A stretch of DNA of 64,000 nucleotides from Acorus gramineus (Eukaryota > Streptophyta > Magnoliopsida > Acorales > Acoraceae): the NCBI GenBank assembly GCA_030737835.1, contig CM060848.1, positions 16,516,804-16,580,803 on the forward strand, written 5' to 3'. The notes beneath the pieces are model-generated. The model saw only the letters and a program-made list of their open reading frames with translations. It did no database searches and had not been told where the DNA came from. Made by a program: the position numbers and the translations under genes. Positions 51,862 to 64,000 of the stretch are shown in pieces. The first letter of the stretch is position 1. Each line of letters begins with the position of its first letter.

Positions 51862-54800
51862 ATGGCGGACGACGACGTACGGCCAATGCGGCTCATGAGT
51901 TTCGTCTCCGAAGAAGAGGTTCTCCCTCCCTCCCTCTCTAAAACATGATACTTTCAAACCCTAAAAGCCCCAACTCGCTAAAACCCTAAAAAAATTTTGA
52001 AATCACAGTTGGACCACGCGAAGAAAACGAGGGGAGAGAGACCCGAAGACGGAACCGCTCAAAGAGATCGACCCTTATTTGAGGTATGTGAAAAATCTCC
52101 CCTTCTCATCTGCTGCGTTGTGTTTTTTTTTAAAAAAAAAGTTTGATCTTTCTTTGCTAAAATTTGTTTATTTGGCAGATTTTGAGGGAGAACAAAGACA
52201 AGAAAGACGCAGAGTTTAATGAACGTTTTAAGCACAGTGAGTGTGTTCATCAAACCTATGAATTAGTGGGTCATCAATGTTTTGTGTATACCCTTTAGAG
52301 GTATCAGTCATTGCCTAATTCGATTAAATGTCTTCATTTCAATTCTGTTGGTTTTCAAAGCCTGGATATGTGGGCATTGGATTGAAGGATGTTGTGGGTT
52401 TTTCTAAAGTATCAGGATTGTGGATGCTGCCATGCAAATGATTTTGTTTGTAACTGAGAGTTATTCTATTGAACAGATGCGTGGAATATGTGCTTGGGGT
52501 TTGACAAACTGTTTTTTTTTTTTTAATTCATGAATCATTGATGACCAACAATGTCCAGACACCATCATCTTATGTCACACATCAGACCTTTTAAGCCCCC
52601 ATACAGTGGGTGCCAAAACCACTTCATTGTATAATTTGTGTCAATTTTTTTGTGCTTTGTGTTCTAAAAGTGCTGTTTGCTTTTCTTTGTCAGTTGTTAC
52701 CTACATTTTAGTTTGAACGGCATTTAGGAGTATCATATCTAACTGTTTTGGAATTTCCTTTACTCCGATCATAACAAAAAAAAAACATGTTTTTATTGCT
52801 TTTAGGATGCTATTGAATTCATTGATCACAGTTATGGACTTTCCTTTTTTTAACATTGTTTTAGGAGGGAAGAGTGGGATTTTATGTTGTTGTTACACAT
52901 TGCAGCAGCATATGGGTTTGCAAGGAATATTATGTTTAAGCTGTAGAAGAAAATCGTGAAAGCACAGAATTAATATAGCTGGAAAAATTGTTTTTTTCTG
53001 CTAGTATTCTAATTTCAGTTTCATATATCAACTGTGGTGTAATGGTGTTGGTGTTTGGTACTATATATTGGTGAATGATTGTGTTCTTAATGTTGTTGTT
53101 TCCTTTTTAGGACCACCCAAAGCTCTGGATGAGGATGAGACCGAGTTTTTGGAGAAGATGGAGATGGTGAGCATGGGCTTAAAAGCCTTTCACTAATTGG
53201 GTATGCCAGGATTGCTAGCACCAGTAGACTAGGAGTTCTGATCTTGGGGGTTCTAAGTTGCAAAACTGTTGTATGTTTAACCAAGTTTTTTGTATGTTCA
53301 ACCAAGCTGATATTCCTCTGTTTGATTTTCTGAGACTGCAGTTTGCAGGATTTTTAATGAATTATTGTCTGACTTTAGTATCTTACCTTATGCTTCCTGT
53401 ATATCATGATTTCAGAATTTTAGTAAGCATACTTAACCCACTTGTGATAACTATGTGTCATGTAGAAGTTATGGTTTAAATCTTAATTCATGATGGAAGT
53501 CAGCTGGCACCCCCCTCTCCATAAAGGAGGTCAAGTGATCAAACCCTAGGGGCACCATTTTTCAAAAAAAAGAAAGAAAAAGCTTACCATATAGAAAGAA
53601 AGATGGAATAAAAAATACCTTTGAGTTGAAGTTCTAATTTTAAACAGTATTGGGAAGACCTGGTATGTGTTTTTTTTTCTGGCTGATCCTGTATCATAGC
53701 TAATGATTCAATGGACTCATCTCCTTTATACATTTCATTATATCAACAAGTCTACTATGCCATCGAGGTCTCCAACGATTCATCTTGGAAGATTTTTTTT
53801 GTTGCAATTTTATGTATAAGCATCAATCTGTAAGTTGACTAAGATACAATTGATCCTGCTTTCATCATAGGTCAATGTTAGGTTTCTTTGTTGTTGTGGT
53901 TGGGATAATCTACCAGTGCAATTTTTATATATGGCCAATCAAGGTCGCCGATGTTTTTTCAAGAATGGCACTGGTCATACTCATGGGTGGCTCATGGATG
54001 TGTACATAATATACAGGCATATATGTGCATGTTTGAGTGTGCATGGATTTGGAATATGGATTTAAAATTTTTTCCACATGGGTTTATATCAAAGTTTAGT
54101 TCTCACCTATAGTTTTTTTTTTTTTTTGTTACTTGCATATATTGTTGTCATTATTTTGGGTTGGGGAAGCAAGATTTTATTTTTCATGTAATGGTATTTA
54201 TGCACACTTATCACTTGTGTATATATAATTATATATGTGGTACACATCTATGTTAAATATATTTAAGAGTTCTGTACAAGTATTTTGATTAGATGTAGAG
54301 CTACTGATTACGTTTTCTCTTCTTAATTCAACTAAAGTCTTTACTTTTCTCCTATTTGGTGAGGGTTTACATTTATGCAAGCATGTAATATCTCATTCAA
54401 CATTTGCATTGTGTTGGAATTTATTTCTTTAAGAGTTTTACAAGTACTTCTTATTAGATGTAGGGCTACTCATTACATTTTCTCTGCTTAATCCATTACA
54501 GTCTTTAATTCTCCTATATTGGTGAGGAATATTGTGATATGGTATACAAATTTTATTCGTGTTTGTAATGTGTAATTTGTAGCCCTTAGTATTAGCTGGT
54601 TTTCCTTACGAAGGAAGAGCATTGAATGACATTGTTGATTGTATGGTGAATGGTTATGCAATAAGAGCTTCACTTCTCTTTGGTTGTTGAATTTTTTCTT
54701 CTTCTTTTACCCGTGGCATTAATTTTTCTAATTTATATTGGTCTAAATCTTTTGTGCAGTCTAGGCGAGAATATGAACGTCAAGTGGAAAATGAAGATGC

Positions 54801-55934
54801 CCAACAACTTCGAAGCTTCCAAGTAACTGAACTTTATAATTTGTGAATAGGATTTTGATTTTCTCATCAACTTTTTATAGATTACAAATTCCATAATATG
54901 TTTATGTGTGTGTGACACTGTTGAATTGACTTATATTATTATGTATTATTTTTAGGAAGCTGTGGCAGCCCAAATGAGCATTGTTCATGAGCTGAAGGAA
55001 ACTTCCATTCCTACAGTTGAGGTCAGTTATGATTCAGGCTTTAACTAGGATACATTGACGTTCATGTGCATGCACTGAACTAGTTGTTTGTTTGGCTGCT
55101 TCCACTTTAGATCATTAACTTGGCCAGGAGACCTGGCTTGCAATTCTCAAATATGCATCTGATTACATTGAAATGAATAGTTGTCAATTTATATCTGGTA
55201 AAATGGACCATGGGAAATTGGCTAGTGCTCTGTGCAAAAGGTGGTCTCCATCTCAAGAAATGGGAAGTTTATAAGACATAGGTTTAATAAGAACTAAATT
55301 GTAATCTCTAAAGTTTAGTTCAGAAGAGGTTTATCCATCCCCAGCAGTATTATCATGGCACGAGTAATTACTTCATATCTATGATTAGCAGCTATGTGGA
55401 TACCACATTCATTTGTGTACATACTTTTTAGGTGGCTCATGAAAGGCATAATTGCTAGTTCATGATAGCGCGATGGTTATACATAATAGGGCACACATGA
55501 TTGAGGCTAGGCAATGTGAAGAGGCAGGTTGCCTTTTTGTGGTTTGAGAACTCCAACCTTCAGAGTTGCTGATGTTTAGCCACTTCATTGAATTACCAAC
55601 TAGATGTTGCTTTTGATATATGAGTTTGTATTGATCATACTCCCACATCAATTATTCTCCATGAAGGTCCAAACTTTGAGGTTGACTTCCTCTGTTGCAG
55701 GAAAAGAAGCCAGTACAGAGGAAGAACCAGCATGCGCGCCCATTAGGGGGCCTGATTATTTCTGTCAAGCCAAGGGCGAAAAAAGCCAAAACAGATACAA
55801 CATCCAACGACACTTTGGATACTGTGGGAGAATCTAAAGATCACATTGATGAGAAGCATCCAGATATTGCTGGGAGCGCACTTGGGGGTTTAGTGTCATA
55901 CAGTGATGAAAGTGATGATGATGATGATAGTTAG
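51862..55934 (+). CDS. NIP30/FAM192A (PSME3IP1) N-terminal domain protein
   Basis: Seven exons: 51862-51918, 52009-52083, 52179-52236, 53111-53166, 54760-54822, 54956-55021, 55701-55934, summing to 609 nt (202 aa). Order: MADDDVRPMRLMSFVSEEEL; a charged helical NIP30 domain including RPLFEILRENKDKKDAEF, RFKHRPPKALDEDETEFL, SRREYERQVENEDAQQLRSF and EAVAAQMSIVHEL; a basic stretch with RPLGGLIISVKPRAKKAK; and an acidic tail, LVSYSDESDDDDDS. The human homologue is nuclear and binds the proteasome activator PA28-gamma; plant function is not established. From memory the Arabidopsis homologue (At3g62140) sits between LCD and ABCB21, matching the order here. The introns are long and AT-rich. It is convergent with the ABCB gene, 221 nt apart. 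Confidence 0.9.
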
Positions 55935-56155
55935 AAATAATAGTTGATCTATTTGTAACAATTAACAGCAGCTATTTTATATAAATATTAATGTCATATT
56001 GTTCTTTTTCGCGGTGTTGAACAAATGAATTAAAGATGCAGCAGATGCTGATGGCCTTTTACTTTCCATATTCACTAGAAAATGCAATATTTTATAAACA
56101 TAAAGTGGAGGCTTTTTGACAGGAAGCATAAAAATGGGATGGAGTATTGTGGATT

Positions 56156-59100
56156 CTAATTTTGAGTTGGAGTACTTGAATGTAGAGCCACCAAGGAGGC
56201 ATAAGCTCCATTGTTTATATTGATCAAGGACTCATGTCTACCTTTCTCCGCAATCATCCCATTTTTTACTACTGCAATCAAATCTGCCCCTATAATTGTT
56301 GATAGTCTGTGAGCCACCACGATGGTTGTTCGGTTCACCATCACGCGGTCCAATGCATCTTGGACCACGCGCTCAGATTCTGCATCAAGTGCACTGGTCG
56401 CCTCATCTAATAGCAGGATCTTGGGATCCTTCACCATCGCGCGAGCGATCGCCACCCTTTGTTTTTGACCTCCTGACAGTTGAATCCCCCTCTCCCCAAC
56501 CAATGAGTCATAGCCCTGCAAATGTTCCAAAATATGGTATATTATGATGTGTATTTATGTAATCTATATCCTATGTTCAACACATAGTATTATCTCAGTA
56601 ATCAGAATGGAATATCAAGATGGGTTGGTTTGAGGAAGAAATCCAGTATGTCAATATAGTTGGGAGGAAATCCTTGTTCAATTGACTATGGAAACTCATG
56701 AACAGAGAATAGCCACATTTGAGTTAAACTTATGCAAGTTTGCTTGGAAATGGAAGCATAGTTCATTAGAAAGTAAAGGAACCAATTAATTCTGACTGGC
56801 TAACAAAGCACTATTATATGTTTAAAACTTCTGTAGTTCAGAAACTGTATGAATTGAAAATCAAAATATAATTTCAATTTATGATTATGAAGTAAGTGTA
56901 ATTGGTTTTATGAACCAAACCTGTTGCAACCCACATATGAAGTTGTGTGCATTTGCTGACTTTGCTGCATCTAAAATTTCTACCTCTGTGGCATCTCCTT
57001 CCTTTCCATAGGCAATATTGGCTCTGATTGTGTCATTAAATAGAACAGGCTCTTGGCTTACTAAACCCATCTGCTGCCTCAGCCATCTGAGCTGGAAATT
57101 TTGTATTTCAAGTCCATCAAGCAAAATATGACCTGAATCAATGTCATAGAATCTTTGAAGCAGTGCAATTGCTGTTGATTTCCCACTCCCACTTTCTCCA
57201 ACTAAAGCAACAGTCTGCAAGTCGAGAACATATTATGAATAAGTTATGCCAAATTTTCTACTTAAGTGGATACAGCAGAGGCTATGCAACTACGTCACAA
57301 ATGGAAAAAAAATTAGGTGTGCTGTATTTAATTTTATATGAAGTCGTATATTTGCAGCTCAGGGAAAATTTATGATAGAAGATTTGAAATGTTTTCTATT
57401 GATGCATTTAACTTATTCAGGCCATAACCTTGCAATTATCATAATTTTTGTAGGTCAGTTGATACTGTGGTATCAGACCTTTTTACTATAGCAGATATAA
57501 AGCATTGAATGATGTAAGGGGATGAATAATTCATATATACGCATAATTTGGATACACTTTGGTTTTGTTCAAAAATTACCTTGCCAGATTGAATGGCCAA
57601 GCAGAGGTCTCTGAAAATCTGTACATCTGGCCTTGAGGGATACTTGAAACACACATGCTGGAATTCAATATTGCCCTTCACTGTTTCTAACTTCATCCCA
57701 GATTCATCACTCGGATCTATGTTTGACTTCCTGTCAAGAATGGCAAATATAGAACCAGTGGAAGCTTTGGCTTTAATGGCATCTGGTACAATAGAGCTTG
57801 TTTGAGAAACTCCACTAGCCACCAGAGCGAGAGCAAGGAAAACCTGAAATGAATATGTTGTCAAAATGGAAAATCATTTTATGAATCAGGTTGAAATCAA
57901 TTCCTCATGAAAATAGTACTTGAAATATTGAAACAAAGTGTTCTGTAATTTATCAATTCCATATGAAGAAAGTCATTAAACCTGGACATGTAGCAATGTA
58001 TAATTTGCGCAATGACTTGGGGAAGGAAATTCAAACAACACTTACACGAAAAACTTTGTCGAATGTTGTCTTTCCATCATCAACAAGGCGTGCCCCAGCA
58101 TAGAAACTAACTGCATATGCACAGAACATAAGGAACAAAGAGAGCCCATAGCCAACCCCACTGATCATCCCCCGTTTAATCCCTGTCCGCATTGGCTCTT
58201 CACACTTCTTTTTATAAAGTGTCATCAACTTTTCTTCTCCACAGAATGACGCAACTGTCCTGATACTTCCAACTGCATCATTAGCCACTTGACTTGCTTC
58301 CTCATACATCATCTGTGACCATTTAGAAAAAAAAATATTTGGGATATTCTTCTGAAAAATTGTAAGATGAATGGACAAAAATAGCATGTTTTTCTCAGTT
58401 GTACTAGTATGTTAGTTTCATTTCGAATCAAGTTTTAGTTTTCTTTGAATTTATCAATATAGACAAACCTTTGCATTTGCACTGAATCCTTTCATGAACT
58501 TCATTTCAGCCAATCCATTGAGAATCAAAATAGGTATCAAAGCCAAGATGATCAGTGACAGTTGCCAGTTTGCAGCAAAAGCAATCACCAAACCAATGAT
58601 CACCATTGCTATGCTCTCAACAATCAGTGCAAGTGCATCTCCAACAAGTCTGCCAACAGTGGCTGCATCAGCAGACAGCTTCGCACCTATAGCCCCACTT
58701 GTGTTTTCAGGTTCATCAAACCAACCGATCTCCATATGGACCACCTTCTCAAATGACATTGATCGGATCCGTTTAATTAGTCGGGAGCCAGCAATGGCAA
58801 ACAAGTACGATCTGGCAGGCGTTGCCACAAATGAAATTAGCCCAAGGACAATGAACATCAGTGCCCAAAACTGCGAATCCTTCTTGAGCTTTGGTGGTGG
58901 CTCAAAGAATGTTTTGATCATACTTGAAAATAGTATTGAAAAAACAGGAAGTATACCACCATTTATGGTAGCTGAAACAATGCCTAGTAATAGTGCTGGA
59001 ATCTCAGGTTTGTTGAGATAAGCAAGTCGACGAAGTGGAACATCTGGTGGCTTCTGTGAAGATTGAAGAGTGTTCAATCTTTGTTGTGGTTCCTTTCCTT

Positions 59101-61886
59101 CTAAATCAACTCCTGTGGGTAGGCCACTGGACACTGACTGACTGCTGATGTCTTCCAATATCTCTGGCCTCTCATGTTCACCTATTTTTTTATTATCTGA
59201 CCCTTGATTCCTTTGTTGCAAGCGTATGAGTTGACAATAAGCACCATTTGGATCCTTAAGTAACTCTGAATGAGAACCTGGAATTTAAAAGATTGTGTGA
59301 AAAATCAGTCCAAGCCATGCAAGTAAAAATACGCATTCCACTCAGAGGCTGAAGCAATGGCAAGATTTGAACAGTATTATTACCTTTTTCAACTATAACT
59401 CCCCGGTGAATAACCGAAATCATATTAGCATTCCTCACTGTGCTCAGGCGGTGGGCGACAATGACAGTGGTTCGATTAGTCATTACCCTCTCCAGTGCTT
59501 CCTGAACGACATGCTCAGACTCTGAATCAAGTGCGCTTGTGGCTTCATCAAGGAGTAGAATTCGAGGGTCTTTCAGAATTGCCCGGGCAATGGCAATTCT
59601 TTGTTTCTGCCCACCAGAGAGCTGAGTTCCATGTTCGCCCACCAAGGTGTCCAAGCCCTGAATGTATGACATGAAAAATAAAGCATGTGGAGGACATTTA
59701 TCATTTCTTTTCATCTTTAATTGATACGTTTAAGAGTTTCAAAAGGATTCAAACCTGAGGCATTGTATCTATGAACTTGGCAGCATTGGCAAGCTCAGCT
59801 GCGTCTTTGATTTCTTCAGGAGTCGCGCCATCCTTTCCATAGGCTATGTTGTCTCCAATGCTAGAAGCAAACAACACAGGTTCTTGGCTGACAAGACTGA
59901 TCTTCCCTCTGATCCATCTCAGCTGAAACTCCTTTATATTAACATCATCAATCAAGACTTCACCAGCTTGTGGATCGTAAAACCTTTCTATTAGACTGAG
60001 CACTGTGGACTTTCCACTGCCACTCTCTCCAACCAACGCCATCGTCATCCCACATGGTATGACCAAAGAGAGGCCAGCGAATATCTTCTCATCTGGTCTT
60101 GTTGGGTAACTGAAATGAACATCTCTCAATTCTATGTTTCCTTTGTTGTCAATCAGTGTCTTTCCACTGGTATCATAAGCATCTATCTCTGGCTTCCTCT
60201 TGATCGTTTCAAACATCTTGAAAGCTGCAGCCTGTCCTGCTGCAAATGCGTTCATGCATGGTGATGCCTGTCCTAGTGAACTTGATCATACAAAATGAAA
60301 ATTTTCAATGATTGTAATGTTCATAATCATATAAAAAAAAAGTATTTATCGCAACTTACATGGAACCAATAAAAACCGAAAACATCACAGTAACAACCTT
60401 GCCACCATCATATCCTTTGTTAAGTACCATTTTCCCACCGAACCATACAGCAAACGAGTAACTGCAGAATACAATTAATGAAACAGCTCCTAGACCCAAC
60501 CCTGCAGTTAAACCCTGCTGAACACTGGACTTGTAAGCTCTCTTCAAGGACTTCTCATATTTCTTCACAGCTTGTTTTTCCCCAGTAAATGATGCAACCT
60601 GAGTAAGCGACATGCCCATCATGTTCCATACTTGGAAAGTCTATATGATGCATGCATATGAAATTGAATATAACATACTGTTCTGATTGCCCCAATGGTT
60701 TGTTCCACAACAACTGCTGCATCTGCATAGGCTGTTTGTCCATGGGCTGCCATCTTGGTTACAAGGATTGACACTACTGCACCAGAAAACACAAGTGCTG
60801 GAATTGATGACAGCAGTGCAAGGGTGAGAAGCCACCCTTGCGTAAACGCTACCACGAAACCTCCTATAAATGTTGCCATCAGTTGCAAGAACTTACCAAC
60901 CTATAATAATAGACCAAGAGTGTATAAATTAATCTGGTTGTTATGGAACATAATCAATGGCATCTGTTAGAATGGACGTTATTACTATCACTACCTTCTC
61001 ACCCATTGCATCTTGGATTAAAACAGTGTCACCTGACATCCTCCCAATGACCTCCCCGGTCTTTGTTTCCATGTCGAAGAATGCGATCTCTTGTCTCAGT
61101 ATTGTTTTCAAGTATAGATTCCTTATCCTCCCAGACTGTCTTTCTCCAGTTATCATCCAACATGACACCTCTAAATTAAAACAAAAACAAAATTAAATTT
61201 CATTGAGGATATATGTATTGTGGATAAAATTTCAGGTTCCACTCACGGAGGAATGCTGCAAGGCCTGCCCCAGCAGCTAAATAAACGAATTTCAGTGACT
61301 CCTGAACACAGAAAAGAAGAATTACTACTAATTAACCAAATCCCATGTTTCTCATCCAACTAAAAGAGCCTTACAGTGCTGGAGATTAACAACATACGGT
61401 CATTGTATATCAAAGTTAGAGAATAAATTATACTGAACAACCTCTTATTCATGTAAGATCATAAACATCATACTAGATTTCATGTTGTGTTTAATTCAAT
61501 GGGTGCATCTAATATTGGAAATTTACACATACCTTGGAAACTTCATGAACAACAGTCTTGACATCCGTATTTTGTCCGAAAGCATTGGTCATCTGCCCAA
61601 AGAGGATTACACTGAGAGGCATGGAGACCCCATTTAACAGGGATGCAACAGTTCCAACAACCATCAAAACCACATCCTTCGAATCTGCGAACGCAAAGAG
61701 CCTATAGAATGGGACACTCTTCTTGCTTATTTCCTCTCCTTTGCTCTTCTTGGAATCATTTATTCGCGCAGTTGGTTCACTCAAAGATGCAGCCTCATGA
61801 GCACCAATACCATCGATCCTTCCCTTCTCTTTGGTTATATTATCCTCTAAAGGTTTTAAGGTGATGCCTTCTCCTTTTGTGCCCAT
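56156..61886 (-). CDS. ABCB11: Full-size ABC transporter B family member (ABCB11/ABCB4/ABCB21-like)
   Basis: Twelve exons: 61533-61886, 61247-61301, 60995-61170, 60679-60900, 60360-60598, 59755-60280, 59384-59657, 58469-59277, 58046-58312, 57580-57843, 56921-57214, 56156-56515. They sum to 3840 nt, a 1279-aa protein with all phases matching, the usual length. Layout is TMD-NBD-TMD-NBD. NBD1: Walker [10 protein letters not shown] (about 433), LSGGQKQR (about 537), [14 protein letters not shown]2: GESGSGKST (about 1068), LSGGQKQR (about 1173), [11 protein letters not shown]. Both ATP sites look canonical. The start is MGTKGEG; the linker after NBD1 is Ser/Gln/Lys-rich. Relatives are plasma-membrane auxin transporters (ABCB4, ABCB21 in Arabidopsis); substrate here is inference. 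I could not decide between ABCB11, 4 and 21 orthology; synteny favours ABCB21. Confidence 0.95.
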
Positions 61887-64000
61887 TCTTAGTTGTAAAG
61901 AAATATGGATTAATAAAACTCTCACGATGTATCTTCACTTCAACACCAGCTTCTCAATGGTTTAAATGAAAAGCCAAAAGAAAGGCTTGACTCGCTTCTG
62001 TCTCTTTTCAAAGCTATGGTGTGGAAAACAGTCATTTTTCTTGTTTACCACCTCGATCAAAAACTTACATAAAGTAACATATCACTACCAGCTTCATCTT
62101 CAACCACACACACCCATTGTCTCTTTTCTTTTTGCTTCTTTGGCTAAACAACAAAGTTGAGTGTCAAATACAAAGTTCAGTCTTGGAATTTTAGGCTGGG
62201 TTATGCTGTCCTGCCTTTACCTGCCTGCAACAAATGTATGTAGTCTATGCGGAATGAAGTCAAAAGAGAGCGAAATAGATTATTATAGAATAGCAATAAT
62301 TAGTCTTTTTTAGTGGGGTTTGTTTGGCTGATAAATGGACATATTTAATATGCTCATGGAAGGTGTGCAGCAAGAAGTGAATAACACTCTTTTTATACTG
62401 TAGTTAGTCGAGTTTTGAGTACGACTTTATTACTTATTATCTTAAACATAGGGTCCGTTTGGTTTCATGTAGTTTGATTTTCTAAAGATTTTCTTTTACA
62501 AGAAAAAAGTTTTCCTGGAAAATAAAATTCATTTCCTGCATTTGGTTGTATTGAAATTATTTTACAGAAAATGATTTCAGTTGTTTGTTTTCACGTAAAA
62601 TATTAGTCTTCTAGTGTCTGGTTCTACAAATATGTGAAATCTTATTTTTCATCTATAAGCATTAATATCAAATTATGAATAAAAAATATAATAACTATAA
62701 ACAGATCAAAATCATTGATAAATTTTATTAAAAAATTAGTATTGCATTATATTTTGTTCAGAATAAAGATATCTGCTATGTTTACCTTACTTATGGAAAA
62801 TGTCTAGCACAAAAAAGTTTAAATACCATGTAAATCCAAATTTTAAATTTAAATTTAAAATTTGAATTTTGAATTTAAATTTTAAAGTGAGATCAAACTA
62901 GAAAATATATGAGATATTTAGATATCCTATAGTTACTTTAGGATATTCTGAGATAAATTTGATCAATTAAATTTACATCGAACATATTTTAAAATTCTTT
63001 GAAATTTGATTTTTAGTTACAAAAACTATTTGTATTGAATATTTATCATAAATAAAAAACTATTAAGATTTAATTAAATCTAAAAATTTTAAATATTTTA
63101 GAAACAATTTTTTTTATATTTAAAAGATGTAAAAATACATTTCTAAAATTTAAAATTATTATTTACAATTTAAAAATAGAAAGAAGGTTAATGATATTTT
63201 TGAGAAGTTTTGATATATGGAGTTCTGAATCCCTGGAAAATGACGTACGAACCCCTCAAGGCGGATGCTAAAATCTAGATTTGAAAGCCATTAAAAAAAT
63301 AATTTTTCATAACCGTTTTTTTCTAAAGCTACTAAACATCCCTATGTAATTACTTTTCCTGAAAACTAAAGTTTTCAGGGACTTTTACGTCGAAACAAAC
63401 AGACCCATAGCCCCTGAGGACAGCCTGTATGCGCTGATACACACTGTGAGGTAATGAACCAGTACAAAGAACCCAAGAACTAAGAACAAAGATTAGTTAA
63501 TTTCATTACCTTTTTTGCCTATTCGTATCAAGTATTGACAAGCCTCTCAGTTTCACCAACCTCACATTCAAATTGATAATTTAATATGAAAAACCTATGC
63601 TTAAATCAACATATTGAAGAGCAATTTCTTGTTAGTTCAAGAGAGACAAACATCTCACCCAAAAAAAAGAAAAAGAGAGAGACTGACAGGCATCTCTATT
63701 GGACATTAATTCATGTATTAGGCCATGCAATGACATTAATTCACAGTTCAGCAGTAGATTTAAACTGATCACATAAAGGGCAATGTGAAAACATAAATAC
63801 TCTACCATCTACAAAGACCAAAAAAAATTAAAATTGAATATACCCACAGTGGAATTTAAACCTGACATACTCTTTGATGAGTGAACCAAACACCAAAAGC
63901 TGTTAGAGAATTCCATCAAACTGTACTGAATAAAAACAGGACAAAAGGAAGCCACGATAGACTTTCAATTTGTTAAGAAAGTCTGTTCTAACATGAATCA
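61887..64000. other. ABCB upstream region and window end
   Basis: Contains the ABCB leader and promoter (61887 to about 62300), a MITE-like element (62454-63411) and about 590 nt without a recognisable gene. Nothing at the right edge could be assigned to a neighbouring gene. Confidence 0.55.
62454..63411. mobile_element. hAT-like non-autonomous element
   Basis: The left end, GGGTCCGTTTGGTTTC, and the reverse complement of the right end, GGGTCTGTTTGTTTCG, form imperfect terminal repeats. Inward pairing continues (GAAAATAAAATTCATTTCC region against AATTACTTTTCCTGAAAACT). About 960 bp, AT-rich, without ORFs, with an AATTT-type palindromic tract near 62838-62886. Confidence 0.6.

Noticed and set aside
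58031..59714. ORF extensions into introns of the ABCB gene
   Set aside because: These are read-through of splice sites; the 12-exon model gives a continuous 1279-aa protein.

Overview
The window is nuclear DNA from a flowering plant. Evidence: intron-rich genes with GT/AG splice sites, plant-only families (peroxisomal ABCD1/CTS, PSI-containing aspartic proteinase, GeBP/DUF573, CHUP1-like, [2Fe-2S] DGAT3), and AT-rich intergenic DNA full of small inverted-repeat transposons. The GC-rich, 5'-biased single-exon genes (GeBP-like, LCD, start of RBD1) beside AT-rich introns suggest a monocot; this is inference. Gene models were spliced by hand from reading frames, splice sites and family knowledge.

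Layout: (1) 1-4128 (+) the C-terminal half of a peroxisomal ABCD1/CTS transporter, cut by the window edge. (2) 8478-9689 (-) GeBP-like DNA-binding protein. (3) 11174-11755 (+) membrane-anchored plastid rubredoxin RBD1. (4) 13895-16847 (-) a 13-exon PSI aspartic proteinase whose first catalytic triad reads DTR instead of DTG. (5) 17-24 kb, a gene-free region of inverted-repeat elements. (6) 24623-27917 (-) a GH28 polygalacturonase whose start codon lies in an 18-nt coding exon. (7) 28-34 kb, gene-free and repeat-rich. (8) 34356-37213 (-) a decayed SEC23-like gene with frameshifts, a nonsense codon, lost middle exons and a 62-bp palindrome at the deletion junction. (9) 37593-38957 (+) L-cysteine desulfhydrase, head-to-head with the SEC23 relic. 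(10) 40258-41658 (-) DGAT3. (11) 43929-45020 (-) F-box/DUF295 protein. (12) 45751-48568 (-) CHUP1-like protein. (13) 51862-55934 (+) NIP30/FAM192A homologue. (14) 56156-61886 (-) full-size ABCB transporter of 1279 aa.

The genes do not form one pathway; they are ordinary plant housekeeping or metabolic genes. Their order looks ancestral: from memory, polygalacturonase, LCD, NIP30 and ABCB21 lie together on Arabidopsis chromosome 3, DGAT3 is close to a CHUP1-like gene on chromosome 1, and a SEC23-like gene sits beside ABCB3/5 on chromosome 4.

I found no clear candidate for a wholly new system. The best leads are the DTR aspartic proteinase, the SEC23 relic with its palindromic junction, and two transposon families whose long terminal inverted repeats are built from ~33-bp iterations of an ATATAACCCC-type motif.
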